A DNA stretch of 64,000 nucleotides from JBGAJN01 sp044224905 (GCA_044224905.1 JBGAJN010000004.1:62001-126000), one strand, 5' to 3'. Shown: positions 36,885-46,304, counted from the first letter of the stretch. The notes: generated by a model not told the origin, from the letters alone. Program-made: numbers and translations.

Positions 36885-39113
36885 TCAGTCCGCAAAAGCC
36901 GTGACGCTGAATTCGTCCAGATCGAAGCTCGCGCTCTTCCCGCCAGCGCCGGCAACCACGACCACTTTGCCGAGTCGTGCAATCGTCTCTCGCCACGAAA
37001 AGGCTGCCGTGCCGCGCACCCATCCGGCAGCTTCCGCTTCGGCGTCGTTCCAATCCCAACGAACGCTCGCGACCGCGCGCTGCCAAGCGGTGGCAAATCT
37101 CGGAAACTTCGCGTAACTCCACGCGGCGACATCTCCAGCGAAGAGTTCCAATTGGAATGCCCCGCCCGCCTCGGCGCAGCGCGTGTGAAATGCGATTGTC
37201 GCGCCGTTCCCGCCAAACCGCTTCGGCCAGTCACCCGCGAGACCATTGGTCGCGTTGTGCGGGAGGAATGCGATCGGACGCAACCCGCCCGCCCGCGTTG
37301 CCGTGACGTAGCCACCCGACACGCCGCCGGTTGAATGGTGTGCGAGCTTGTCCGTGCCGCGCCATCCGGACTCCGACTTGTCGAACGTGAATGTCTGCAT
37401 TACTGGCGTGGGCCAAGTCTGATTGCGCACCTCATGGCGCGTGAACGTTTCGTCGAACTCCGGTCCGCCGTTCGCAACACCGGCGAGAAACGCCCGGGCG
37501 CGGAGACGTGTCGTCTGCGTAAGCTTAATGGTAGTCTGCAGCAGTGGCGAGTTGATCGCAGGCTCGGAACCATCCGTGGTGAATCGAATCTCCGCTCCGC
37601 GTGGTGCATCCGCGAGATTCAACCCGACTTCCAACGCCGAATCAAATCGCCGGATACCGGTGCTGGCGGCGGGCACCGGAATTAATTTCGCTCCGCGGAA
37701 CGCGTAGAGCTTCGCTCCGCTCAAGTCAAACTTCAGGCGCACCACTTTTCCAACCAACGATTCCACATTCTTGCCTGACCACTTCACTTCGCCGTCGGTC
37801 ACGTCGCTCGCAACGGGCACGCTCGGCACTGAACCGAAATCGGGTTCATCGATTACGCTCACGCGCAATTCGCCGCCACGCGTGTCAGCGCTGACTTGGA
37901 TCGGGCCGGTCACCAGCACAGGCTGCGTAACGACGGTCGCATTGCCGCCCCGCGTTGCCGGTTCGTAGCCCGCAAAACCATCGACGCGCACTCGCGCGAG
38001 GCACGGGAGACAGTGGCGTTTCCAGCCTTGATGAGGAAAGAAATCGCCGCCGTAAAAAATCAGCAGCTTGCCGTCCTGCGCGATAGCCGGGCCGGACGGA
38101 GCGTAGATGCAGGCGCCGTCGTAGCTGCCCTTCGGCCCGCGCGGGATGAACGGCACGCCGGGCGCGAGGCGCGTCCAGTTCACCGAATCCGGGCTCCATG
38201 CGAGTTCGCAATCGACCGCGCGATCCGTTCCGACGTGATAGATCATCACGAATCCGAGATAGCCATTCGCGTAGGGAAACACTGGTAGGCAATACGTTTG
38301 ATGCGCGCGTCCCTCATCGATTGTTGAACGCAACACCACGCCGCAGGATTTCCAATTCACGAAGTCCGCGCTCTCGAATCGCGCGACGAGCCGTTCTCCG
38401 AGATACGCCTTGGTGAACCAGACGTATTTCCCTGAGCGCTCATCCCAGAAGGCGTTGTTGTGCGTGTCCCCGTGGAAGCTCGCAAAGCCGCGCGGTTCTT
38501 GCGGTTCACTCCACTTCACGCCATCCGGCGACGTGCGCGTGCGGAGCTTTCCCAGACCAACATCGTAAACCATTTTGAACCGCCGCATCGGATCAGCCTC
38601 GTGCGGATCGCGAAAGACACCAACGTTCGGCGTATCGCGTGCGACGGCGTTGTTCACCCGGGAGCCATCGAACTCGAACTGACCTACCGCCGGCTTTTTC
38701 CAGGACAACCCGTCGCGAGATGTGGCGTAAAGCAGGAACCAACCTTGATCGTGAATCGTCACCGGGTTCGCCATCTTCGCGATGACATCCTTGTCGTTCA
38801 GCACGCATTTATACCACAGCTTGAAGACGCGCTCGCGCTCATCCCAAAGCACGTTCGGGTAAAGGTTGTTGAGCGCATTCTCCCACGGCTGATCGGCGTG
38901 AAAGAGCGGATTGCGCGGCTCCTTTTCTACGGTGCCCAGGGTGAGTTTCGCATTCGTCACCGATTGAATGACGCGCGAATCCAGCACCAGTTGCTTGGTA
39001 GGATCGGGCGCGACGAGTTGGGGCGCCGCAGCCCGAGCGAAAATGAAACTGCTCAGCAGAACAGCGCCAAACCTCGTCACCGCTTTCCCGAACCATCGCT
39101 TGGGCCCCGTCAT
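36885..39113 (-). CDS. Secreted GH32/43-like propeller protein with chitobiase-type C-terminal module
   Basis: A 742-residue predicted secreted protein (hydrophobic N-terminus FGAVLLSSFIFARAAA). The N-terminal 400 residues (KQLVLDSRVIQ, VFKLWYKCV, ATSRDGLSWKKP, TSPDGVKWSEP, RVARFESADFVNWKS) are related to the protein encoded at 25052. A small beta module follows, then a chitobiase/hexosaminidase C-terminal-like module (AEIRFTTDGSEP, about residue 545) and a last jelly-roll-like region ending FDLDEFSV. It overlaps the upstream esterase gene by four bases (ATGA), so the two are coupled. Glycan target unknown. Confidence 0.74.
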   Translation of the reverse strand: MTGPKRWFGKAVTRFGAVLLSSFIFARAAAPQLVAPDPTKQLVLDSRVIQSVTNAKLTLGTVEKEPRNPLFHADQPWENALNNLYPNVLWDERERVFKLWYKCVLNDKDVIAKMANPVTIHDQGWFLLYATSRDGLSWKKPAVGQFEFDGSRVNNAVARDTPNVGVFRDPHEADPMRRFKMVYDVGLGKLRTRTSPDGVKWSEPQEPRGFASFHGDTHNNAFWDERSGKYVWFTKAYLGERLVARFESADFVNWKSCGVVLRSTIDEGRAHQTYCLPVFPYANGYLGFVMIYHVGTDRAVDCELAWSPDSVNWTRLAPGVPFIPRGPKGSYDGACIYAPSGPAIAQDGKLLIFYGGDFFPHQGWKRHCLPCLARVRVDGFAGYEPATRGGNATVVTQPVLVTGPIQVSADTRGGELRVSVIDEPDFGSVPSVPVASDVTDGEVKWSGKNVESLVGKVVRLKFDLSGAKLYAFRGAKLIPVPAASTGIRRFDSALEVGLNLADAPRGAEIRFTTDGSEPAINSPLLQTTIKLTQTTRLRARAFLAGVANGGPEFDETFTRHEVRNQTWPTPVMQTFTFDKSESGWRGTDKLAHHSTGGVSGGYVTATRAGGLRPIAFLPHNATNGLAGDWPKRFGGNGATIAFHTRCAEAGGAFQLELFAGDVAAWSYAKFPRFATAWQRAVASVRWDWNDAEAEAAGWVRGTAAFSWRETIARLGKVVVVAGAGGKSASFDLDEFSVTAFAD

Positions 39114-39973
39114 TTCTTCAGCACTTCTTCGACGAACTTCAGCAATGCACCCGTTGCCGGATCGTTGGGCAAGCCGAGGTCGTCATTGAGTTTCACGTGG
39201 CTGGTATCTTTCGCGCCAAAGATTTTCACGGAAACGCCCGCCTCTTTGAGCACGTTGCCGAGGCGCTGCGCCTGCGCGCTCGTGTCCGGATGACTGGCAA
39301 CATGAAGCAGGAGAAACGGCGGGATACCTTTGCCTTTCGCCACGTGCGTCACTGCGGAGAAATCGATGTGCTTCTCCGATGTTCCGCCGAACTTTTCGCG
39401 GTGACCATTCACGCGCGGCGGCAGGTGATGCACACGGAGGCGGGTCTCGGCGGTCTCAATGATTGCCGGCACGTCGTAGGTGTCACCATCGACAGGGACA
39501 CAACCAATGAGGTCCCCAAAAGTTGCGCCCTCGGCTTTCAGGTAACGATCGTCCGTGCAGATAAGCGCAGCGAGTTGGGCGCCTGCGGAGTGACCACCAA
39601 CGAGCACCCGCTTCGGATCGCCACCGTATTCAGCGATGTGTTTGTGCGTCCAACCGTAAGCTTTCGCGACGTCGCGGGCGAGCGTGCCCATATCCACCGT
39701 TGGCAGGAGGCGGTAGTTCATCGCGACGAAGACGAATCCGCGTTCCATGAACCACTGCGGCTTGAGTTTCACGTCGGACTTGTCACCCGCCGCCCAGCCG
39801 CCACCGTGTATCCAAAACACCACGGGCAAATTCTTCGCGTCCTTCGGCGCGTAGACATCCAGCACGTGACGTTCGTGGCCGTTCTCGACGTAAGGGATGT
39901 TGCGTTTGATCTCCTGCGCGCGTGCGACCGAAAGCAAAGCGAGGGCGAGGAGTAGCTGGGATAAAGTTCTCAT
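39110..39973 (-). CDS. Secreted alpha/beta hydrolase (BD-FAE-like esterase)
   Basis: A 287-residue protein with a signal peptide (LLLALALLSVARAQ). The oxyanion motif HGGGW is at residues 56-60 and the nucleophile Ser129 sits in GGHSAGAQ. A C-terminal His in DTSHVKLNDD completes the likely triad. This is the carboxylesterase/BD-FAE type frequently encoded in polysaccharide loci. It is first in a two-gene minus-strand unit with the propeller/chitobiase-module protein. A paralogue lies 209 bases away on the other strand at 40183. Confidence 0.9.
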   Translation of the reverse strand: MRTLSQLLLALALLSVARAQEIKRNIPYVENGHERHVLDVYAPKDAKNLPVVFWIHGGGWAAGDKSDVKLKPQWFMERGFVFVAMNYRLLPTVDMGTLARDVAKAYGWTHKHIAEYGGDPKRVLVGGHSAGAQLAALICTDDRYLKAEGATFGDLIGCVPVDGDTYDVPAIIETAETRLRVHHLPPRVNGHREKFGGTSEKHIDFSAVTHVAKGKGIPPFLLLHVASHPDTSAQAQRLGNVLKEAGVSVKIFGAKDTSHVKLNDDLGLPNDPATGALLKFVEEVLKK

Positions 39974-40182
39974 GCGGGTAGCAAGTCTTCAGAAACGGAA
40001 TGTTTCAATTGGAGCGGCACAAACGAATTTCATCACAACCACCTCCCGAATGCCAGCCTGCCATCACGGATCCGTTTGAATCCCGTCTCGGGCAGCCAGC
40101 AATGCCGATGCCTTTCACCACCGCTGCGGCGCGGATGTCTGTTGCCAGTGGCTGCGGACTGCCTCTACATTCGGCCCCGATC

Positions 40183-41061
40183 ATGCAACGTCACGCGTTC
40201 CTAAGTATCCTATTTGCCCTGTCGCTCATACCGCTATTGCATGCCGCCCCCTCCCTTCACGACGACGTCCGAGTGCTCACGGACGTGCCTTACAAACAAG
40301 GCGACACGCTTTCCGACTATGAGAAGCAGCGCTGCAAACTCGACGTGTACCTGCCGAAGGATGCGAAGAATTTCGCCACGCTCGTGTGGTTCCACGGGGG
40401 CGGATTGAAGAACGGCGACAAGGGCGGCACCAAGGATGACTCCGTCAGAACGCCACAAATCGCACGGAGTCTGGCGGCATCCGGGATTGCCGTGGTGGCA
40501 GCGAACTATCGCCTCAGCCCTAAGGTAAAATTCCCCGCTTACGTGCAGGATGCCGCTGCCGCCGTGGCGTGGGCTCGCGCACATATCGCAGAGCATGGCG
40601 GCGATGCGAAGAGAATCTTCGTCGGCGGTCATTCGGCGGGCGGTTACCTGACACTGATGCTCGGCATGGATGCGCATTTCCTCGGCGACGCTGGCGTGAA
40701 CATTTCCGACATCTCGGGCTTCATTCCGGTGAGCGGCCAAGTGATGACGCACTACACGATCCTCGGAGAGCGCGGGCTGGGGAAGCTCGCCGTGATGGCC
40801 GATAACGCGGCGCCGGTCCACTTCGCGCGGGCGAACACGCAACCCTTTCTCGTACTTTACGCGGATCACGACATGGCCGCGCGCGCGGAAGAGAACGCTT
40901 ACTTCGTTGCCGTGATGCAGGGCGCCGGAAATAAAAGCATCGCCGGCCAGCTCATTGCCGACCGCACGCACGGGAGCATCGCGAGCAAGATCGTGAACGA
41001 CGGCGATCCTGCGCGCACCGCAATCCTCGAGTTCATTCGAGCGAACAGCACCGGACGCTGA
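40183..41061 (+). CDS. Secreted alpha/beta hydrolase upstream of the malonate genes
   Basis: About 292 residues from the ATG at 40183, which opens a signal peptide (HAFLSILFALSLIPLLHAA); the in-frame extension to 40000 has no such feature. HGGG near residues 71-74 and nucleophile Ser151 in GGHSAGGYL define an HSL/BD-FAE-type esterase; the catalytic His is probably in DRTHGSI near the C-terminus. It is related to the protein encoded at 39110. Its stop is only 27 bases before madL, so it may be the first gene of the malonate operon. Substrate unknown. Confidence 0.88.
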   Translation: MQRHAFLSILFALSLIPLLHAAPSLHDDVRVLTDVPYKQGDTLSDYEKQRCKLDVYLPKDAKNFATLVWFHGGGLKNGDKGGTKDDSVRTPQIARSLAASGIAVVAANYRLSPKVKFPAYVQDAAAAVAWARAHIAEHGGDAKRIFVGGHSAGGYLTLMLGMDAHFLGDAGVNISDISGFIPVSGQVMTHYTILGERGLGKLAVMADNAAPVHFARANTQPFLVLYADHDMAARAEENAYFVAVMQGAGNKSIAGQLIADRTHGSIASKIVNDGDPARTAILEFIRANSTGR

Positions 41062-41088
41062 ACCGAGGGAAAATCTGGCCCCGCTTTT

Positions 41089-41472
41089 ATGATCATCTAC
41101 GGGACCGCTCTACTTGCCGCCTGCCATCTGCTGGGAATTTTCCTCGGCGACCTGCTCGGTGCGGCATTGGGAATGAAAACAAACGTCGGCGGCGTCGGCA
41201 TCGCGATGCTCCTGCTGATCGTGACCCGGATTTACCTACATCGGCGCGGGTTGCTGTGTCCCACCTCTGAAAGCGGTGTTCACTATTGGGGCGCGATTTA
41301 CATTCCAGTCGTGGTCGCGATGGCGATGACGCAAAACGTGGTCGCCGCTCTGCGCGGGGGACCGGTTGCGGTGATCGCGGCAGTGGGCGCCGTGGTCGTG
41401 TGCGGATTGTTCGTGTCGCTCATCAATCGCATGGAGCCGCCGCAAACGGAGCCCGAAACCAAATCCGAGTAA
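41089..41472 (+). CDS. madL: Malonate transporter small subunit MadL
   Basis: A 127-residue integral membrane protein with four hydrophobic segments. The start IIYGTALLAACHLLGIFLGD and the block SGVHYWGAIYIPVVVAMAMTQNVVAAL match the MadL subunit of the two-component sodium:malonate carrier. Length is as expected. The partner MadM gene follows after six bases and a malonyl-CoA synthetase gene after that, which supports malonate as substrate. Confidence 0.93.
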   Translation: MIIYGTALLAACHLLGIFLGDLLGAALGMKTNVGGVGIAMLLLIVTRIYLHRRGLLCPTSESGVHYWGAIYIPVVVAMAMTQNVVAALRGGPVAVIAAVGAVVVCGLFVSLINRMEPPQTEPETKSE

Positions 41473-41478
41473 CGCGTG

Positions 41479-42240
41479 ATGTGGGAGATTCTTGAAAAGG
41501 CAGCGAAGGAGAACGGGCTCGTCACCGCGTTTGCGGTCGTGGGTTTGGTCGTACTCGTATCCGGCTTCATTTCGCGCAAGCTCACCTTCGGTCGCGTGCA
41601 GGGATCAGCCATCGCCATCCTCATCGGGCTCGCGCTTGCTTACGTGGGCGGGAAAATGTCCGGCGGAACCAAAGGACTCGCGGACCTCGCGCTCTTCGGC
41701 GGAATCGGTTTGATGGGCGGCAACATGCTGCGCGACTTTGCCATCGTGGCGACGGCGTTTGAAGTTCATGCCGAAGAAGCGAAACGTGCCGGCTGGATTG
41801 GCGCTGTTGCACTGCTGCTCGGCACAGTGTTGCCGTTCATCGTCGGCGTGAGCGTGGCGCGCGCGTTTGGCTACTCCGATGCCGTGAGCATGACCACCAT
41901 TGGCGCGGGCGCGATCACCTACATCGTCGGCCCGGTGACTGGCGCGGCGATTGGCGCAAGCTCGGACGTGATGGCGCTGAGCATCGCTACGGGCGTGATC
42001 AAAGCAATCCTCGTCATGGTCACCACGCCAGCGGTCGCGAAGTTCATGCGCTTGAAAACGCCACGCTCCGCGATGGTCTTCGGCGGACTCGCGGGCACCG
42101 TGAGCGGCGTCTCCGCCGGACTCGCTGCGACAGATCGCAAGCTCGTGCCCTACGGAGCGCTCGTCGCGACGTTTCACACGGGTCTCGGCTGCTTGCTCGG
42201 GCCGTCGCTATTGTATTTCATCGTCCGCGCTTTGACCTAA
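41479..42240 (+). CDS. madM: Malonate transporter large subunit MadM
   Basis: About 253 residues from the ATG at 41479 (a GTG codon directly before it is an alternative start). MWEILEKAAKENGLVTAFAVVG is the usual MadM N-terminus; the protein has many hydrophobic helices and the conserved GAITYIVGPVTGAAIGASSDVMALSIATG region. Together with MadL it forms the inner-membrane malonate carrier. It ends five bases before the AMP-forming ligase gene. Confidence 0.93.
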   Translation: MWEILEKAAKENGLVTAFAVVGLVVLVSGFISRKLTFGRVQGSAIAILIGLALAYVGGKMSGGTKGLADLALFGGIGLMGGNMLRDFAIVATAFEVHAEEAKRAGWIGAVALLLGTVLPFIVGVSVARAFGYSDAVSMTTIGAGAITYIVGPVTGAAIGASSDVMALSIATGVIKAILVMVTTPAVAKFMRLKTPRSAMVFGGLAGTVSGVSAGLAATDRKLVPYGALVATFHTGLGCLLGPSLLYFIVRALT

Positions 42241-42245
42241 ATCTC

Positions 42246-43733
42246 ATGGCCGCACTTCCGATCATCGCCCGCGCCCGCGCGCACGGTTTATCTGTCGCCT
42301 TCCAGACGAAATCCGGATCGCACACGTATCAGGATTTGCTGAATCGCTCCGCACTGCTCGCGGCAGCGTTGCTGGGTGACTTGGATGATTTACAGGAAGC
42401 GCGCGTCGCGTTGCTCGTCGCGCCGGGGGCGGACTACGTCGCGGCCCAGTGGGCGATCTGGCGCGCGGGTGGAATCAAAGTGCCGATCTGCCTCTCGGCG
42501 ACCGAACCAGAGTGGGAGTATTCGTTGAGCGATTCCGGCGCGAGCGTCGTCGTGGCAGACGCAGCAATGGCTCCGAAGATTGCGCCATTGTGTCAACGAC
42601 TCGGAGTGCGGTTGCTGAACATTGACTCGGTGACTGTCGAAGCGAAGAAGAAGTTGCCCGCGGTTTCCCCCAATCGCCGCGCGATGATTCTCTACACGAG
42701 CGGCACGACGAGCAAACCCAAGGGCGTGGTCACCACGCACGCAAACATCCAAGCGCAGATCGAGAGCCTCGTGACCGCGTGGGAATGGACCGCGGGGGAT
42801 TGCATCCCGCTTTTCCTGCCGATGCACCACATTCACGGCATCATCAACATCACGAGCTGCGCGCTGTGGTCTGGTGCACGAATCGAAGCCTTCGAGCGCT
42901 TTGATCTCGCCGCGATCCTCGACCGCGTGCGCGTCGACGCCTACACGGTCTTCATGGCCGTGCCGACGATTTACGTGAAACTCATCCAAGCACTCGAAGC
43001 CGCGGCAGCGGAAGACCGCGCGGCGTTCATCGCGGGCTTCGCACGCATGCGGCTGATGGTTTCTGGCTCCGCAGCGCTTCCCGCGAGCGTGCACGAGCAA
43101 TGGACTGCGCTCACCGGCCAGAAACTTCTCGAGCGTTACGGCATGACCGAGATCGGCATGGCGCTCTCGAATCCCTACCACGGAGAGCGCCGCCCGGGCT
43201 CGGTGGGCGTCGCTTTGCCCGGAGTGGAAGCGCGCCTCAAGGCCGAGTCTGGTTCTCTCGTCACGCGCGAAGACGAACCGGGCGAAATTCAAGTGCGCGG
43301 CCCCGGTGTGTTCCGTGCGTATTGGAATCGCCCTGAAGCGAGTGCCGAGTCGTTCGACGACGGCTGGTTCCGCACCGGCGACATGGCCGTCATTGAGCGC
43401 GGCTACTATCGCATCATGGGCCGCCTCTCCGTAGACATTATCAAGAGCGGCGGCTACAAGCTATCCGCGCTCGAGATTGAGGCCGCGCTGCTGGAGCATC
43501 CCCACATCCGCGAATGCGCTGTCATCGGACTGCCGGACGACACGTGGGGCGAGGCCGTCACTGCCGTGGTGGTGTTGAAAGAGAAGGCCGCCCTCGAACT
43601 TCCCGCTCTCCGCGAGTGGAGCAAAGGCCGACTCTCCGTTTACAAAATCCCGCAACGCCTCCTCGTGGTGAAGGAACTTCCCCGCAACGCCATGGGCAAA
43701 GTCACCAAGCCCGCCGTGCGCGCGCTGTTTTGA
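42246..43733 (+). CDS. matB: Malonate--CoA ligase (malonyl-CoA synthetase)
   Basis: A 495-residue AMP-forming acyl-CoA synthetase. The P-loop-like motif TSGTTSKPKG is at 151-160, the adenylate motif RYGMTEIGMALSNP near 294, the hinge motif GRLSVDIIKSGGYKLS near 397 and the catalytic Lys in RNAMGKVTK near the C-terminus. The MTEIGMALSNP block with GERRPGSVGVALPGVEARL is characteristic of MatB. It would turn imported malonate into malonyl-CoA for fatty-acid synthesis or decarboxylation. No MatA decarboxylase or MatR-type regulator gene is adjacent. Confidence 0.92.
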   Translation: MAALPIIARARAHGLSVAFQTKSGSHTYQDLLNRSALLAAALLGDLDDLQEARVALLVAPGADYVAAQWAIWRAGGIKVPICLSATEPEWEYSLSDSGASVVVADAAMAPKIAPLCQRLGVRLLNIDSVTVEAKKKLPAVSPNRRAMILYTSGTTSKPKGVVTTHANIQAQIESLVTAWEWTAGDCIPLFLPMHHIHGIINITSCALWSGARIEAFERFDLAAILDRVRVDAYTVFMAVPTIYVKLIQALEAAAAEDRAAFIAGFARMRLMVSGSAALPASVHEQWTALTGQKLLERYGMTEIGMALSNPYHGERRPGSVGVALPGVEARLKAESGSLVTREDEPGEIQVRGPGVFRAYWNRPEASAESFDDGWFRTGDMAVIERGYYRIMGRLSVDIIKSGGYKLSALEIEAALLEHPHIRECAVIGLPDDTWGEAVTAVVVLKEKAALELPALREWSKGRLSVYKIPQRLLVVKELPRNAMGKVTKPAVRALF

Positions 43734-43754
43734 TTCGCGAACGCGGTCGGAGAC

Positions 43755-45371
43755 TCACTTCGCGCGCTCAACGTCTACATACTGCGCATTCAACTTCGAC
43801 GCATCATGCACGTAGAGCAGCCGACCGGGGCTGATCTCGCGGATGCTCGTGTAGTTGAAGCCCACCTTCTCCGAAATGACGTGGTGTGACGGCCACGTCT
43901 TCCCGCCGTCGGTGCTGAACATGAGGCAGCTCGCCGGACGCCCGTAGCTGCACGCAAGCACGCCATTGCGCATGAGCACAAGGTCGGGGAGGACTTTACC
44001 TTCTTCGAGCGCGATGGGCTTGCTCCACGTCTTGCCCGCGTCGTGCGAGAACATCTGCTTCATCTGTGAGTCACGATCGCCTCGAATGACCGCGGTTTGC
44101 TCGGTGGCACTGAGGCGACAGACGGCGGGCTCGCCGCCGGGGCCGACGGTGGAGAAGTAGTTCCACGTTTTGCCCTCGTCGGTGCTGCGCATCAAGTGCG
44201 ACCAACGTTCCGTGTTGTTGCGACCGTCTGCGCGCTTCACGCCCTTGCGGCTCCACACGACCATCGTCACGCCGCCGTCGGCGTCGTTCCAGATGTGACG
44301 TTCGCAGATGGTCTGATCCCGCTGGGTCTCATTCGCGTATTGCTTGGGCAGGTTGATCCGGTTGTCGATCATGGTGAAACTTGTCGCGTCGGCATTGAGA
44401 TGCACCGTCTTGCCGACGACCGAACCGTCCGCCTGTAAACGCGTCCACCGCGAAATGGCGAGGATGCTGCCATCAGGTCGGCGAACGCAGGGCAAAGGCG
44501 TGGTGTCGAGTTTGTCGAGGCCCGGAATCGGCGCCCACGTCTTGCCAGCATCGATCGATCGCAGTAGTCCGTACGGCTCATAGAACGCATCGTGTCCCTG
44601 CGCCACGCTCATCAGGAGCAGGCCTTGGCCCATGTCGTAAAGATAGGGGCGGGTTTGATACGCATCTTTGCGCGTGAGATCCCATGGCGCGGTGACGGTG
44701 ATCTTGACCGGATCTTTCGGCGGCGCTGCGGTTGCGTTGCGCACACCGAGTTTCACGCTAGCCCAGAGCGCATCACCGGTCGCAGTCTTCGCACTCGAGC
44801 CAAACTGGATGAACTGCTCTGGCGAATCCGCCGGCTTCCAGAAGGCGCCCTGCCCTTGAACCTTCTGCACGCCATCCACCCACATGCTCATGTCGTTGCC
44901 GCGAATGACGAGGCGATAAGTGTGAAACTCCTTCGTCGTATCCATCGGGATGAAACGATCCGTAAAACTCGTCGCTTGCGCCGGGAACAACACCAATCCA
45001 TCCTGATGCCGTCCGTCGCTGATCTGCACCATCACCGGCGCGCCATCGCGCCAAGGCCAGAGCGAGGTCGCGGGCTTTTTCGGTTGCGAACCAGTGATAG
45101 TGCCCGCCTTCACGCGCGCTTCGACGATGATCTCCTGGTCCGGCTGCGCCTTCCACACCGCGCGATAATGCGCGAAGTCCTTCCCGTCATCGATGAGGCG
45201 CAAGCCCTGCGGCTCGATCTTCGCGTTGGGTTTGCCGACGGCAGCCCAAGGCGCGTCCGGCAATGCTTTGCCATCGTAATTGATCAGCCACGTGATGCCG
45301 TCATCGCCAGCGGCGCGGAGATTGCCGAGAGAGAACAAAAGGGACGAAAGAAGGATGAGCGCGAGTTTCAT
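43755..45371 (-). CDS. Secreted sialidase family protein with four Asp boxes
   Basis: A 538-residue protein with a signal peptide (LALILLSSLLFSLGNLRAAG). The N-terminal 200 residues form a lectin-like jelly roll (VDGVQKVQGQG block). The C-terminal propeller has four canonical Asp boxes: SIDAGKTW, STDEGKTW, SHDAGKTW and STDGGKTW. Length and layout fit bacterial exo-alpha-sialidases or related propellers. It is the last gene of a minus-strand unit with DUF6528-like, ceramidase-like, beta-helix and M19 genes. Sialic acid specificity is not proven. Confidence 0.85.
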   Translation of the reverse strand: MKLALILLSSLLFSLGNLRAAGDDGITWLINYDGKALPDAPWAAVGKPNAKIEPQGLRLIDDGKDFAHYRAVWKAQPDQEIIVEARVKAGTITGSQPKKPATSLWPWRDGAPVMVQISDGRHQDGLVLFPAQATSFTDRFIPMDTTKEFHTYRLVIRGNDMSMWVDGVQKVQGQGAFWKPADSPEQFIQFGSSAKTATGDALWASVKLGVRNATAAPPKDPVKITVTAPWDLTRKDAYQTRPYLYDMGQGLLLMSVAQGHDAFYEPYGLLRSIDAGKTWAPIPGLDKLDTTPLPCVRRPDGSILAISRWTRLQADGSVVGKTVHLNADATSFTMIDNRINLPKQYANETQRDQTICERHIWNDADGGVTMVVWSRKGVKRADGRNNTERWSHLMRSTDEGKTWNYFSTVGPGGEPAVCRLSATEQTAVIRGDRDSQMKQMFSHDAGKTWSKPIALEEGKVLPDLVLMRNGVLACSYGRPASCLMFSTDGGKTWPSHHVISEKVGFNYTSIREISPGRLLYVHDASKLNAQYVDVERAK

Positions 45372-45397
45372 GAGTGAGTTTATTAACGCAGCGCCTG

Positions 45398-46282
45398 TCA
45401 GCGCAGCCAGCGGGCTTTGTAAGGACGGGCATCTTTGAACTGAATTTTACCAGTCGGATTCAAGAGGCGAACAGTAGAACTCCATTGGCTGACGACGATG
45501 CGTCCGCTCACCGGATGAACGTCCACCGACTTCACCTTCGTTTCGCTGGCGAGGAGCGGATGTGGTTTGAAGGTCGCCGTGTCGCGCGCAAACAACTGCA
45601 CGGAATTCTCCATCGTAACGAGCAAGTCGGCGGTTCCGGGCACCGGACGCAGATCGTGCCCGTCCTTGTCCGGCAACTTGTGTGTCGCCTCGAGCTTTAG
45701 GGCAGGCTTGGGCGTTTCCCATTGGTCGAGCGTGTAGGCGCGGAGTTCGTCGAAGCCCAGCGCCCAGAGACATTGCCGTTGCTCGTCCCAAACCACACCG
45801 TGCGCGGAATGGAGCGGCGTTTTGAAAACAGGCGTTACGGCTCCGGCGATATCGAAGACTTCGAGATGATCACCGCTGAGGGAACTCGCGACGACGATCC
45901 GATTGCGCGGCAACAACGCGAGCGAATGCGCATTCCGCGAACGCGCGCGCCAGAGAATGCGACCAGTCGCTCGCTCAATCAGCGCGCAGCCGCCGTTCGA
46001 CGCGGATACGAGAATCTTCGCGCCGTCATCGAGCGGCTTGCATTCATCGAGGTGATTGAAGTCTCGCCGCGCCTCGGACGGAAGATCCGCCGCATCCTCG
46101 CCACTCCAACGCCAGAGCTTCTTGATCGCACCCGACTCCGCCGCTTTCACATCCACTACGAAGACTTCATTTCCACCGGCCAACAGCAGTTCCTCCGCGG
46201 ATGTTTCCCCGATGAAGACATGCGAAAGCATCCACGCAACGAGGCCAAAACGACCGAGTGTGAACAGCCGCGACTTCATCAT
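45398..46282 (-). CDS. Secreted DUF6528-like beta-propeller protein
   Basis: A 294-residue protein starting at one of two tandem ATG codons (46282 or 46279), with a signal peptide ending near TSAEE (about residue 30). Repeated beta strands (LLLAGGNEVFVVD, ILVSASNGGCALI, RNRIVVASSLSGDHLEVFD, VHPVSGRIVVSQW) form a PQQ/YVTN-like propeller, and the opening block fits DUF6528. No catalytic residues are obvious. It lies 22 bases after the ceramidase-like gene and 26 before the sialidase gene, so it is probably part of the same operon. Confidence 0.72.
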   Translation of the reverse strand: MMKSRLFTLGRFGLVAWMLSHVFIGETSAEELLLAGGNEVFVVDVKAAESGAIKKLWRWSGEDAADLPSEARRDFNHLDECKPLDDGAKILVSASNGGCALIERATGRILWRARSRNAHSLALLPRNRIVVASSLSGDHLEVFDIAGAVTPVFKTPLHSAHGVVWDEQRQCLWALGFDELRAYTLDQWETPKPALKLEATHKLPDKDGHDLRPVPGTADLLVTMENSVQLFARDTATFKPHPLLASETKVKSVDVHPVSGRIVVSQWSSTVRLLNPTGKIQFKDARPYKARWLR

Positions 46283-46304
46283 CGTACCTCTGCTGCGTCC
46301 AATC

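Noticed and set aside
40060..40100. TTTGAATCCCG segment resembling a tRNA T-arm
   Set aside because: The flanking bases do not form a T-stem, and no acceptor or anticodon arm is found around it.
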